From Methylophilaceae bacterium (GTDB taxonomy: Bacteria > Pseudomonadota > Gammaproteobacteria > Burkholderiales > Methylophilaceae), in the NCBI GenBank assembly GCA_905339275.1, contig CAJPFK010000001.1, positions 992,001-1,056,000 on the forward strand: a stretch of 64,000 bases of DNA. Reading direction: 5' to 3'. Each line of letters opens with the position of its first letter. Position 1 is the first letter of the stretch. A program made the translations under genes and the position numbers. This document shows positions 46,368-54,252 of the stretch, piece after piece. The notes beneath the pieces are model-generated. The model saw only the letters and a list, made by a program, of their open reading frames with translations. It ran no database searches and was not told the origin of the DNA.

Positions 46368-47540
46368 ATGAATATTAGAGCCTCTGTCCGGGCTGCGTTT
46401 TTCGCGGCCATGATTTTCCCATTGTATGGCTTGGCCGCGGAAGACTGGCTTGTCATCAGTAAAGGCACGATCGTCAATGCAGGCCAGGAACTCAAGATCG
46501 ACATCGTCAAACCGGCAACCGCCACTTGGCCGGACACACTGAAGCTGAAACTGAGCGGTGCAGGCATTAGTGAGGAAATCACGCTGACCGCAGGCAAGAT
46601 GGTTGCCGGCAGCGAGGACGGCAGGCGTACCTATACAGCGACGCCCATGCGCAAGTATGCCGGCATTGTACGTGCCAGCCTGATGGAAGTTGAATCGAAC
46701 CAGTTTCTATTGCTGGCATCCACCGATGACGACAGCGGCCCTGTTTCCATTGCGACTGAAAGCGGTGCCGCTCCATCTTCAAGAGCCGCTTCATCGCCAA
46801 AAGTTGTGATTGCCCAGCCTGGTGAAGAGCCTGCGCTGGCAGCGCATGAGCCGACCTACTTTGTCGTGGGAAATAGTTCTGATCGCGGCGGCGATGCCCG
46901 CTTCCAGCTCAGCTTCAAATACCGCCTGTTCGATCCGGACGGCCCGATCGCCAGGTTCTCGCCATTATTCAGCAATCTCTATTTCACCTACACGCAGACA
47001 TCCTTGTGGGATCTGGGCGAAGATTCCAGCCCGTTTCGCGATACGAGCTATCGTCCTGGCATGATGTACAGATGGGCTGGCAGCGGTAGCTACTGGCTGC
47101 CGGACGAATGGCGCGCCGGGATGGAGCACGAATCGAACGGGCAGAGCGGGACGGACACCAGGTCAATCAATACCGCCTATCTGCGGCCGGCTTGGCATAT
47201 CGATATGCCTGATGGCAAAAGACTGTCTTTCATGCCCAAGGTCTACCATTACCTGGACAAGGATGAGAACCGCGACATACAGCGTTATCGCGGTTATGTG
47301 GATTGGATGGCGCGTTATGGCCGTGAAGACGGCCTGATTCTGAACGGGCTGTACAGGCAGGGCACAGGCGGCTATGCCACAGGACAGATCGACCTGTCTT
47401 ATCCGATCAGCGAGAAAATTTTTGCACGTACCGGCAGCTTCGTGCACCTGCAGTTGTTTTCCGGTTATGGTGAAACGCTGCTGGAATACGATCGAGACCG
47501 CGATACGCAGATCAGGCTTGGCATTTCCATCGCGCGTTAG
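46368..47540 (+). CDS. Outer-membrane phospholipase A with N-terminal extension
   Basis: A 390-residue protein with a signal peptide (about 1-23). The C-terminal half (about 150-390) is the OMPLA beta-barrel with the catalytic triad motif EHESNGQ (His and Ser near 254-256) and the Asn twelve residues after the Ser (in RSIN), the same spacing as E. coli PldA. E. coli PldA is about 290 residues; here residues 24-145 form an extra beta-rich domain and an Ala/Ser/Pro linker of unknown role. It hydrolyses phospholipids that reach the outer leaflet. Confidence 0.88.
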   Translation: MNIRASVRAAFFAAMIFPLYGLAAEDWLVISKGTIVNAGQELKIDIVKPATATWPDTLKLKLSGAGISEEITLTAGKMVAGSEDGRRTYTATPMRKYAGIVRASLMEVESNQFLLLASTDDDSGPVSIATESGAAPSSRAASSPKVVIAQPGEEPALAAHEPTYFVVGNSSDRGGDARFQLSFKYRLFDPDGPIARFSPLFSNLYFTYTQTSLWDLGEDSSPFRDTSYRPGMMYRWAGSGSYWLPDEWRAGMEHESNGQSGTDTRSINTAYLRPAWHIDMPDGKRLSFMPKVYHYLDKDENRDIQRYRGYVDWMARYGREDGLILNGLYRQGTGGYATGQIDLSYPISEKIFARTGSFVHLQLFSGYGETLLEYDRDRDTQIRLGISIAR

Positions 47541-47542
47541 GT

Positions 47543-48016
47543 TCAGAGCTTGCCGATTTCGGCAAGCGCATGGGCAAGCCTGCCCCTGTCCCGGCTTAAC
47601 TCATCCAGCGGCAGTGCCAGGAAAGCCTCAATGCGGCGGCGCAGAATCGTGTAAGTCTCTGCGAACGCAGCATTGATTGCCTCATCGCTGCCTGTCGCTT
47701 TTGCCGGATCGTCAACGCCCCAGTGCCCGCGTACTGCGTTGCCCAGATAAGCCGGACAGGCTTCACCGGCAGCGCTGGCGCATACCGTGATCACGATGTC
47801 GGGCGTGACAGGCAGGTCATTCCATGATTTGCTGAAACAGCCTTCAGCAGCGATGCCTTCGCGTTCAAGCAGGGCAATCGAGCGAGGGTGCACATAACCC
47901 GCAGGGTAGCTGCCAGCACTCATCGCGCGCATGCCTGTAGGCGCCAGGGCATTGAAAACCGCCTCAGCCAATATCGAACGGCATGAGTTCCCGGTACATA
48001 GAAACAAGATATTCAA
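47543..48016 (-). CDS. arsC: Arsenate reductase ArsC (LMW-phosphatase type)
   Basis: Reduces arsenate to arsenite for export. The 157 residues start with the P-loop CTGNSCRS of low-molecular-weight phosphatases. Two further cysteines (in TVCASAAGEACP, about 80-88) correspond to the relay pair of the thioredoxin-coupled enzymes. Translation begins at TTG 48014-48016 with AAGGAAG upstream, overlapping the acr3 stop as TTGA. Its 3' end contains a 9-bp perfect palindrome (47548-47567) facing the phospholipase gene, which may help terminate transcription from both sides. Confidence 0.9.
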   Translation of the reverse strand: MNILFLCTGNSCRSILAEAVFNALAPTGMRAMSAGSYPAGYVHPRSIALLEREGIAAEGCFSKSWNDLPVTPDIVITVCASAAGEACPAYLGNAVRGHWGVDDPAKATGSDEAINAAFAETYTILRRRIEAFLALPLDELSRDRGRLAHALAEIGKL

Positions 48017-49062
48017 ACGGCTTCCTTTCCATGCTCATACCATCGTTGCGAACGGTTAACGATAGAAACAACGGTCAGCATCACCGGCACTTCGATCAAC
48101 ACGCCGACAACTGTCGCCAATGCCGCGCCTGAATTAAAGCCGAAAAGGGCAATAGCAGTAGCCACGGCAAGCTCAAAGAAATTGGAAGCGCCGATCAACG
48201 CGGAAGGCCCCGCGACGCAATGCGCCACGCCCAGTCTTTTATTGAGCAGGTAGGCTAAACCCGAATTGAAATAGACCTGGATCAGGATGGGTACAGCGAG
48301 CAGCAGAATGATCAGCGGCTGGGCAAGTATCTGTTCCCCTTGAAACGCGAACAGCAATACCAGCGTAACCAGCAACGCACTGATGGAAATCGGCTGGATA
48401 GTGGCCAACGCGGCATTGAGCCGTACGGCATCGCCTTTGAGCAGTTTGCGCCATATCTGGCTGATGATGACCGGAATCACGATAAACAGCACCACGGAAA
48501 GCGTCAACGTGTCCCATGGCACGGTAATGCTGGAAATCCCGAGCAGCAGGGCAACGATGGGGGCGAAGGCGAACAGCATGATGACGTCATTGATTGCCAC
48601 TTGCGACAAGGTGAATTGAGGATCGCCGTTACACAGATTACTCCAGATGAACACCATCGCCGTGCAGGGAGCCGCAGCCAACAGGATCAAGCCGGCAATG
48701 TAGCTGTCGATCTGCCCTGCCGGCAGGTGGGGCGCAAACAGGTGCCGGATGAATATCCACGCCAGCAGTGCCATGGAAAAGGGTTTTACCAGCCAGTTGA
48801 CGGCCAGTGTCACCCCGATGCCCTTGCCATGTTGGGCTATTTCCCCCATGCGCGAAAAATCCACCTTCAGCAGCATGGGGACGATCATCAGCCAGATCAG
48901 CAGCGCGACAACCAGGTTGACTTCTGCAACCTGGATATGGCTGATTGCCTGGAACAAGCCAGGAATCAGCTTTCCCAGCCCGATGCCAACTACGATGCAG
49001 CCGATTACCCACCAGGTCAGGTTGCGCTCAAAGGCACTGATTCCCGCTATTCTTGCGCTCAT
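48013..49062 (-). CDS. acr3: Arsenite efflux transporter Acr3 (ArsB family of ACR3 type)
   Basis: A 349-residue inner-membrane carrier with about ten transmembrane segments that expels arsenite. The hallmark AAPCTAMVFIWSNL with its essential cysteine is present near residue 135. ATG 49062 (MSARIAGISAFERNLTWWV) forms an ATGA overlap with the arsI stop. It is the third gene of the arsR-arsI-acr3-arsC operon. Confidence 0.93.
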   Translation of the reverse strand: MSARIAGISAFERNLTWWVIGCIVVGIGLGKLIPGLFQAISHIQVAEVNLVVALLIWLMIVPMLLKVDFSRMGEIAQHGKGIGVTLAVNWLVKPFSMALLAWIFIRHLFAPHLPAGQIDSYIAGLILLAAAPCTAMVFIWSNLCNGDPQFTLSQVAINDVIMLFAFAPIVALLLGISSITVPWDTLTLSVVLFIVIPVIISQIWRKLLKGDAVRLNAALATIQPISISALLVTLVLLFAFQGEQILAQPLIILLLAVPILIQVYFNSGLAYLLNKRLGVAHCVAGPSALIGASNFFELAVATAIALFGFNSGAALATVVGVLIEVPVMLTVVSIVNRSQRWYEHGKEAV

Positions 49063-49523
49063 TTGCAGCCGGAAATTTTGCGTGCGATAAGCTTGATCGC
49101 TTCCTGTGCAGGCGCGCAACAGGCGTTATCCGGGCGGTCATCTGCCGCCTCATTGAAAGTCGGCGCGTTGTCCAGCGTGTGGTAGCTTTCCCAGGCAATG
49201 CCGCAGGGATCCTGTACCCAGTGCTTGTCCGATTTTGCGTAGCAGCAGGTAGTGCCGGTCTGGGTCAGCATACTGAGGCCGGCTTTTTCCAGCCGGTCCC
49301 TGATTTCAAGCAACTCGCTATCGCTCTCTACCTGAATGCCGAGATGATCCAGACCGGGCTTGTTACCGCGCCGGCTGATCGCAAAATTGACCCGCGGATC
49401 ATCCAGCATCCATTTTGCATAGTCGGTTTTCTCAATCGCAGGACTCGAGCCGAATAGATCGTTATAAAACCGGATGCTTTTTGCCAGATCATCAACGGAA
49501 ATATGGACGTGCATGCGTTTCAT
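49059..49523 (-). CDS. arsI: ArsI/CadI-type glyoxalase-fold C-As lyase
   Basis: A 154-residue vicinal-oxygen-chelate dioxygenase. The N-terminus MKRMHVHISVDDLAKSIRFY gives the first metal His. The vicinal cysteine pair that binds methylarsenite in ArsI is present in GTTCCYAKSDK (about 95-97), and the last ligand Glu is in GIAWESY. ArsI cleaves the C-As bond of methylarsenite and aromatic arsenicals; the same family has been called CadI. Location between arsR and acr3 supports the arsenic role. Confidence 0.87.
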   Translation of the reverse strand: MKRMHVHISVDDLAKSIRFYNDLFGSSPAIEKTDYAKWMLDDPRVNFAISRRGNKPGLDHLGIQVESDSELLEIRDRLEKAGLSMLTQTGTTCCYAKSDKHWVQDPCGIAWESYHTLDNAPTFNEAADDRPDNACCAPAQEAIKLIARKISGCK

Positions 49524-49543
49524 CGTATTTTCCTTCGCCAAGT

Positions 49544-49855
49544 TCAAATAAGAGGGTTGCAACAACTTTTCTGTCCGCCGCAACAGTTTTCCATCAGGTA
49601 GGCAACAAGCTCGTTCATCGCCTTGAAATCCGTCGAGTAGTAAATGAAGCGACTGGATTGCTCGGCCTTGATGAGTCCGGCATGCGATAACTCTTTCAGG
49701 TGAAAGGAGAGGGTGCTCGCGGGCATGTCCAGCCGCTTGGCGATTTCCCCGGCAGCCAGTCCGGCCGGGCTGCACTGCACAAGCAACCGGAATATCTCCA
49801 GCCTGGCTTCCTGAGCGAGGCAGGAAAGGATGGCAACAGCGTCTTTGGTATTCAT
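49544..49855 (-). CDS. arsR: Arsenic-responsive repressor ArsR
   Basis: A 103-residue winged-helix SmtB/ArsR repressor. The DNA-recognition part is MPASTLSFHLKELSHAGLI. The As(III) site lies in the C-terminal tail as ENCCGGQKSCC, like the Acidithiobacillus-type ArsR, and not in the alpha-3 helix as in E. coli. ATG 49855 is preferred to an in-frame start 12 codons upstream, because that extension would run across the operator palindrome. Confidence 0.92.
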   Translation of the reverse strand: MNTKDAVAILSCLAQEARLEIFRLLVQCSPAGLAAGEIAKRLDMPASTLSFHLKELSHAGLIKAEQSSRFIYYSTDFKAMNELVAYLMENCCGGQKSCCNPLI

Positions 49856-49861
49856 ATTTTT

Positions 49862-49885
49862 ATATTTCCATAAATATGGAAATAT
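49862..49885. promoter_or_regulatory. Palindromic ars operator
   Basis: A perfect 10-bp inverted repeat, ATATTTCCAT / ATGGAAATAT, around AAAT, ending 7 nt upstream of the arsR start. Its location and symmetry fit the ArsR binding site that controls the whole ars operon. Confidence 0.8.
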
Positions 49886-50054
49886 TGTCAAGTGTGATTT
49901 TCAAGAAAAGATTCAGACAGGCGAAGCTGAAAAAGAGAGCAAACATGAGCATACCGGGATGGCCGGTTAAGAGTGGTAAAAAAACCGCCGATCATCAATG
50001 GCTATTCGAGGCGGCCCGGATGTCACCTGCCGGGTTGCACTTCAAGCAACCGGA

Positions 50055-50888
50055 TCAACGGCCAAGCTTGGCGATCGCCTTTTTAACTTCATCCATCCTT
50101 TTCAACCTCGATAGTTGAATCAATCGTTCTTCGGCGATAGCGAAAATGCCATTTTTCAATACATCGAAGTTTGCCAGGCATTCATCGTCAGTCAATTCAT
50201 GCAAGGCCTTGCCAAAGAGACCATAGAGTTGCGGGGTTTGAACAACGAACTCAGGCAGATGCGGGGAAAGCAGTTGAATTCTATCTTTCATGCTCAATGC
50301 GTTGTATTGGCCTTCATTCCAGCCCTGATTCAACGATGCGGTCTGATGCGCCTGGTTGATCAGGCTTTCGAACACCCTGCGCAAGTAGACATAGGAACCG
50401 ACACCTACGCCATGACTGGCGAGCTTGATGGCTGTATTGAGCTCGTTAAGCTGCGTTCTGGATAACGCTTGCGAGAGCTCCGTAGTTTCAGCCAACGCAT
50501 GTTCGGCCAAGGGAGGGTGCTGCCCGATTTTTATCAGGGATGAATCATCTATGGTGAAGAAGTACCTGAGCTCATGGGGATCCCTCGTGCACTGGGCGGA
50601 CTTCTGAATATTCCTGGTATCCCAGATGGAGAAGTTTTTGGATACGTCCCCGGGATTCGATAGCGGCATCAAGGCTGAATATTGCTTGTATTTCTTCATC
50701 ACGTCTTCAGGCACGTGCGTTTTGAATGTCGAATCCAGCCTGCAAAACGGACAATAGGCGTCAAAGGTTTTTTCAAACAACAGTATCGATTCGGCAACCT
50801 TTTGATTTTCGCTCCCGATATCGATTTTTTCATAGAGAGGCAGCTTCAGAAGCCAATCCAAAACCGGATATTCATCTTTGACCGACAA
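50055..50888 (-). CDS. Unrecognised 277-residue protein
   Basis: An intact gene with no secretion signal or membrane segment. The N-terminal third includes YCPFCRLDSTF (a CxxC pair, with another Cys at SAQCTRD), a possible zinc site. The C-terminal half is helical, with GVGSYVYLRRVFESLINQAH and ALHELTDDECL, a pattern reminiscent of DUF4145/HEPN-like proteins found in accessory islands; I cannot name the family with certainty. It stands alone between the ars operon and a tRNA pair used as a phage integration site, so it may be acquired DNA. Confidence 0.6.
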   Translation of the reverse strand: MSVKDEYPVLDWLLKLPLYEKIDIGSENQKVAESILLFEKTFDAYCPFCRLDSTFKTHVPEDVMKKYKQYSALMPLSNPGDVSKNFSIWDTRNIQKSAQCTRDPHELRYFFTIDDSSLIKIGQHPPLAEHALAETTELSQALSRTQLNELNTAIKLASHGVGVGSYVYLRRVFESLINQAHQTASLNQGWNEGQYNALSMKDRIQLLSPHLPEFVVQTPQLYGLFGKALHELTDDECLANFDVLKNGIFAIAEERLIQLSRLKRMDEVKKAIAKLGR

Positions 50889-51108
50889 TCGTGCACTCCC
50901 CAGGCATGTTTGATTATTGATGCTCAGTCTATTATCACGCAGCTTATGAGTCGATACCCACCCGCATAAGCCAAGTAATACATACTAGCAGAAGAGCATA
51001 ACAGGTATGCATTGGAATTGATGCGGGAAACGGCAGGTACATTTTGAAAGCCGGCTGGGTATTCCCTGCGCCAGCAGGGTGGCCCACACTGGATTTTGAA
51101 GAATTTCG

Positions 51109-51137
51109 TTGACAATTGCGGCGTGCCTCTTTAACAT
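51109..51137 (+). promoter_or_regulatory. Promoter of the tRNA-Ala/tRNA-Glu transcript
   Basis: TTGACA (51109-51114), a 17-nt spacer and TAACAT (51132-51137), followed by a GC-rich discriminator (TGCGCC) just before the first tRNA. A GC discriminator is typical of stringently controlled stable-RNA promoters. Confidence 0.7.
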
Positions 51138-51150
51138 TGCGCCTCTTTTC

Positions 51151-51226
<76 letters not shown>

Positions 51227-51324
51227 AGAAATTTTAGCAGGTAAGAAAAGAGAGAATTTAAGCTTAATTTCTCGTTAAATTAAGCGCAGTTTGTAGTAAA
51301 ATACTGTTCGTTAAAAGTTCATAG

Positions 51325-51400
51325 GTCCCCATCGTCTAGAGGCCTAGGACACCTCCCTTTCACGGAGGCGACCGGGGTTCGAATCCCCGTGGGGACGCCA
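51325..51400 (+). tRNA. tRNA-Glu (anticodon TTC)
   Basis: A 76-nt cloverleaf: GTCCCCA pairs with TGGGGAC, D-arm CGTCTAGAGGCCTAGGAC, anticodon loop CTTTCAC (TTC), T-arm GGGGTTCGAATCCCC, and an encoded CCA end. It nearly matches E. coli tRNA-Glu. The next gene ends three bases after the CCA, so the 3' half of this tRNA is the probable attachment site of the prophage on its right. Confidence 0.97.
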
Positions 51401-51402
51401 CC

Positions 51403-51594
51403 TTATCCCCGCTTTTTACCGGACGCAGGTGATTCAGCTGCCGGGTCGTTGGCAGCGGCGGGCTTAATCAGGCGCGGTGACATTTCCTCGGCTTTAATGG
51501 CCAGCAGTTCCGCCCAGCCGACCAGGAGGCTCGGGCAGGGTTGCCCGATGGTCTGGATGGTGAATTGCGGTTGCGGTTTTCTGGCCGTTGTCAT
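51403..51594 (-). CDS. Small phage protein, last gene of the leftward operon
   Basis: A 63-residue protein (MTTARKPQPQFTIQTIGQP...) with a Pro/Lys-rich end. Function unknown. It starts one nucleotide after the preceding 26-codon gene and ends three bases from tRNA-Glu, so it marks the very edge of the prophage. In many phages the gene here would be the integrase; this one is not. Confidence 0.6.
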   Translation of the reverse strand: MTTARKPQPQFTIQTIGQPCPSLLVGWAELLAIKAEEMSPRLIKPAAANDPAAESPASGKKRG

Positions 51595-51595
51595 T

Positions 51596-51676
51596 TTAGA
51601 TCCCCAGCCAGTCCTGGCTATCGTCGGGTTGTTTGGCGCGGCGAAAGCGGGCGATGATGTTGCGGAGCCAGTTCAT
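51596..51676 (-). CDS. 26-residue phage micro-protein
   Basis: MNWLRNIIARFRRAKQPDDS then QDWLGI. It fills exactly the gap between two operon genes: its ATG overlaps the stop of the upstream gene as ATGA, and its TAA lies one base before the next ATG. The N-terminal half is basic and amphipathic. Function unknown; it is supported by gene packing only. Confidence 0.5.
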   Translation of the reverse strand: MNWLRNIIARFRRAKQPDDSQDWLGI

Positions 51677-52125
51677 TGCTGGCGGTCCCTCATGTAGATA
51701 TCGATCTGTGCTTTGGTGGCCAGCTCGGCCACGCGCTGGCGGTTGGCGGCGCGGAACACCTGGCGCAGGGTGAGGATGGTGGTGGCGACGTCTTGCAGGT
51801 CGGCTTCGGTGGCCGGCATGTTGGCGTGCAGTTTATTGTGCAGTTTGCCGATGGGTGCCAGGCAGAGGTTGAGGCCGAGGCCATCGCTGATGGCTTGCCA
51901 GACTTGCTGGAAGCTGCTGATGGCGAAGCAGACGTCGCACCATTCGCCGTCGTGCCAGTAGACCGGGGTGCCACGGATGTCTTCGATCTGGCCGTGGGTG
52001 ATCTTGAGCAGGATCTGTTCTATGTCGTCGAAGACCATCATTTCATCCAGTGCCATCGGCACCGGATGGATGGCGGCGGTCTGTGGTTTTACTCTGGCCG
52101 CTGCACGGCGTTGGGCGCGGTTCAT
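51673..52125 (-). CDS. Phage protein of unknown function
   Basis: 150 residues beginning MNRAQRRAAARVK, an N-terminus common among phage tail-region and accessory proteins. The middle has VYWHDGEWCDVCFAISSF; the rest is helical. The ATG at 52125 is preferred (GAGA about 10 nt upstream); an in-frame ATG at 52170 adds 15 residues without a ribosome binding site. Confidence 0.6.
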   Translation of the reverse strand: MNRAQRRAAARVKPQTAAIHPVPMALDEMMVFDDIEQILLKITHGQIEDIRGTPVYWHDGEWCDVCFAISSFQQVWQAISDGLGLNLCLAPIGKLHNKLHANMPATEADLQDVATTILTLRQVFRAANRQRVAELATKAQIDIYMRDRQQ

Positions 52126-52194
52126 ATATACAGTCTCATTTTTTTGAGTGTCGGTCACGGTGTATTTCATGGGTTTTCGGGTGCATAAGGTGCG

Positions 52195-52431
52195 TTAGCG
52201 GGCGGCTGACTCAACCGCTGGCCGTCTATCCACATATTGCATAATCGACCCGTCCGCGCACTTTGCATGTTGGCTGGGGAAGTCGTTGTAAATTTCAACC
52301 AGCCCGCCGTGCTGCTGGCATTTGGTTATGGCGTTGCGGGCCGTGTACCCCTCAACCGAACAGCCAGCTAACACGGCGGTCAAAATGGACGCGCCGATCA
52401 GCGCCGTTCGTTTGCTGATGCTGGTGTTCAT
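52195..52431 (-). CDS. Small phage lipoprotein
   Basis: 78 residues with signal sequence and lipobox (LTAVLAGC, Cys near 25), then a short periplasmic part with two more cysteines (TKCQQHGG, HAKCADG). ATGA overlap with the upstream gene. The function is unknown; small phage lipoproteins often act in lysis (Rz1) or superinfection exclusion, but nothing here decides. Confidence 0.65.
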   Translation of the reverse strand: MNTSISKRTALIGASILTAVLAGCSVEGYTARNAITKCQQHGGLVEIYNDFPSQHAKCADGSIMQYVDRRPAVESAAR

Positions 52432-52724
52432 GCCGTGATGCCTTTCATTTGCTCGGCGAGCACGGCGCGGCCTTTTTCGGTCAGCGCCCATCTGCCGCGC
52501 TTTGGATAGGTGCGCTCGTCGAAGCTCTCGATATAGGCGAGCCCGTTTTTCTGCATCTGCACGAGTTCTATGCTGAAATTCCGCGCGGTGTACCAGGTGC
52601 TTGTCATCTCGGCTAGTTCGATGTTGGTGAGCGGTTTTTCTGCGTTGGCTAGATTTTCGAGCAGCTCCTGCCGGATGCTTTTGGCTTTGATGCCGAGCTG
52701 GCTCATCATGATTTCATTGAACAT
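52428..52724 (-). CDS. Phage winged-helix DNA-binding protein
   Basis: 98 residues predicted as a winged helix: SIRQELLENLANAEKPLTNIELAE and RNFSIELVQMQKNGLAYIES, ending RGRWALTEKGRAVLAE. ATG 52724 (MFNEIMM) has GAGG 8 nt upstream; ATG 52736 would lack it. Possible local transcription regulator. Confidence 0.65.
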   Translation of the reverse strand: MFNEIMMSQLGIKAKSIRQELLENLANAEKPLTNIELAEMTSTWYTARNFSIELVQMQKNGLAYIESFDERTYPKRGRWALTEKGRAVLAEQMKGITA

Positions 52725-52872
52725 CGCGCGCCTCATTAATTAATGACGCCCGAAGCCGTGGCAGGTATTCGCGCACCAGTTCGGCATTGGGGTCGTCGTC
52801 GAAGTCGAAGCCTTCGAGGAAGCCGATGACGGCTTCAAGGTCGTCGCGCAGGATGGTGACGGTGGCGCTCAT
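52714..52872 (-). CDS. Small acidic phage protein
   Basis: 52 residues (MSATVTILRDDLEAVIGFLE, then GFDFDDDPNA and a basic end). Acidic and helical, no known family. ATGA overlap with the DUF3310 gene and an 11-nt overlap with the next gene. Confidence 0.6.
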   Translation of the reverse strand: MSATVTILRDDLEAVIGFLEGFDFDDDPNAELVREYLPRLRASLINEARDVQ

Positions 52873-53084
52873 GCTGAACCTCGTTTCTTCAGTTCCCGTT
52901 CGATATACCACTTGGCCTTTTTCAGGTCTTCGATGGCGTCTGCCTTGAGGTCGGCTCGCCAGATGTATTTAATGGCGTTGCCGAGGTTGAAGCTCATGTG
53001 CTCGGTGACCTGGATGCATTCGATGCCACTCGGATGGCTTGTGTAGTGTTTTGGGTGATTAACCACGTCATGCTTGATGCTCAT
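52869..53084 (-). CDS. DUF3310 phage protein
   Basis: 71 residues with the DUF3310 signature: HPKHYTSHPSGIECIQVTE, then NLGNAIKYIWRADLK and AKWYIERELKK. Such proteins are frequent in phages as stand-alone domains or fused to nucleotide kinases; their role is probably nucleotide-related but unproven. ATGA overlaps at both ends. Confidence 0.85.
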   Translation of the reverse strand: MSIKHDVVNHPKHYTSHPSGIECIQVTEHMSFNLGNAIKYIWRADLKADAIEDLKKAKWYIERELKKRGSA

Positions 53085-54010
53085 GCCGCCTCCTCCATCG
53101 CTCTCCTGGTCATCTCGGCCAGATTTTTCATGCGGCCGTCGATCTCGGCGTTGCCGAGGCGAACGATGACGCGCAGGCATTCATCTGTTGACAGGTAGTC
53201 GGATGTGCCCAGTGCAGCCTGCATCAGGCGGATGTTGGCTTGCAGGTTGGCGGCTTCGGCTGCTGGCAGGGTGAAGATGAAGGCCTGGAGGTCGGAGCGC
53301 TTTGCGGTCGAGTCCACTGGTTGTGGCGTGGCTGTCGGCTTGGCGTTGGTTTCGTCCACGGCGGGATGGGTGGGCGCTGCGCTTTGTGGTTTGCCGGTAC
53401 CGGCACTGAGCTTGCGGCGAATCTTGTAGAGTTCGTCGGCGGTGATGCCGGGCGCGAGGCGGATGCTGTTGGACGGCCGGCGGCCTTCGATTTTATTCTG
53501 GCTGGATACCACGTATCCGGCGGCGATGTAGGGTTTGAGGTAACCAACCGGGGCTGTGATCTTGAGCGCCTTTTGCACTTCGTATGTGCTGCAGCCAGGG
53601 TGCTGTTCGATATATCGCAGGATCTGCAGCGATCTCGGTTGGGGTTCATCACCGGCGCTGGCTCTGGCCGGCGCGGCTTTCATGGTGTCGTCCATTGCGG
53701 GTTCCTTCGGTTGATGGTGTGGGTTGGTTTCTACGCGCTTCGGTGGCGGTGTCTTGCTGCCGGCCACTTTAAAATCACGCCAGACGGGCGGCTGAATAGC
53801 GCCGGTCGGCCAGACGATGATCTTCGTGTGGCCGTGCTTGTCGATGACCTTGACCTTGTTGATGACGGCCGGCACGACGTTGTGCATCTGGTCGAGGATC
53901 ATGCTGATGGTGTCCGGCAGCAGGCCGGTCTTTTCGACCAGTTGTTCAAGCGTGACCGGGTCTTGAGAGGTGGCGCCCTTGAGGTGCTGCAGGATGCGGT
54001 CGTGGGTCAT
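53081..54010 (-). CDS. Phage protein with two winged-helix-like regions
   Basis: 309 residues. Residues 1-65 (DPVTLEQLVEKTGLLPDTIS) and about 125-190 (SLQILRYIEQHPGCSTYEVQ) each look like a winged-helix DNA-binding domain; a Pro/Thr-rich linker (about 205-240) leads to a helical tail ending EEAA. It may be a regulator or a replication accessory protein. ATGA overlaps at both ends. Confidence 0.65.
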   Translation of the reverse strand: MTHDRILQHLKGATSQDPVTLEQLVEKTGLLPDTISMILDQMHNVVPAVINKVKVIDKHGHTKIIVWPTGAIQPPVWRDFKVAGSKTPPPKRVETNPHHQPKEPAMDDTMKAAPARASAGDEPQPRSLQILRYIEQHPGCSTYEVQKALKITAPVGYLKPYIAAGYVVSSQNKIEGRRPSNSIRLAPGITADELYKIRRKLSAGTGKPQSAAPTHPAVDETNAKPTATPQPVDSTAKRSDLQAFIFTLPAAEAANLQANIRLMQAALGTSDYLSTDECLRVIVRLGNAEIDGRMKNLAEMTRRAMEEAA

Positions 54011-54252
54011 TTCATCCACCTCCGATGCGCCCACATGCTGGCGACGATGCCGAACGGGCCACCCATCAGGAATGCTGCGATCTCGATGCCGCCGGCCTGC
54101 GGAACGGTCTTGAATAGCACGAGGTTGCTGAGGCCGATGCCGAAGCTGGTGAAGAAGGCGGCGATGTAGTGGCCGTTGTTGACGTTGAGGCTCTGGAAGC
54201 CCAGCGCGAAAACGAGGGCGAAGGTGCTGGCGAAGATGTAGAGGGTGGTCAT
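54007..54252 (-). CDS. Small phage membrane protein
   Basis: 81 residues with three hydrophobic segments (about 2-20, 29-47, 55-72) and a basic C-terminus (HRRWMK). Function unknown; a holin-like or membrane-accessory role is possible but not supported by neighbours. ATGA overlaps at both ends. Confidence 0.65.
   Translation of the reverse strand: MTTLYIFASTFALVFALGFQSLNVNNGHYIAAFFTSFGIGLSNLVLFKTVPQAGGIEIAAFLMGGPFGIVASMWAHRRWMK

Noticed and set aside
49876-50118. Plus-strand open frame of 80 codons after the ars operator
   Set aside because: It starts inside the operator palindrome, lacks a ribosome binding site and overlaps the end of the minus-strand 277-residue gene.
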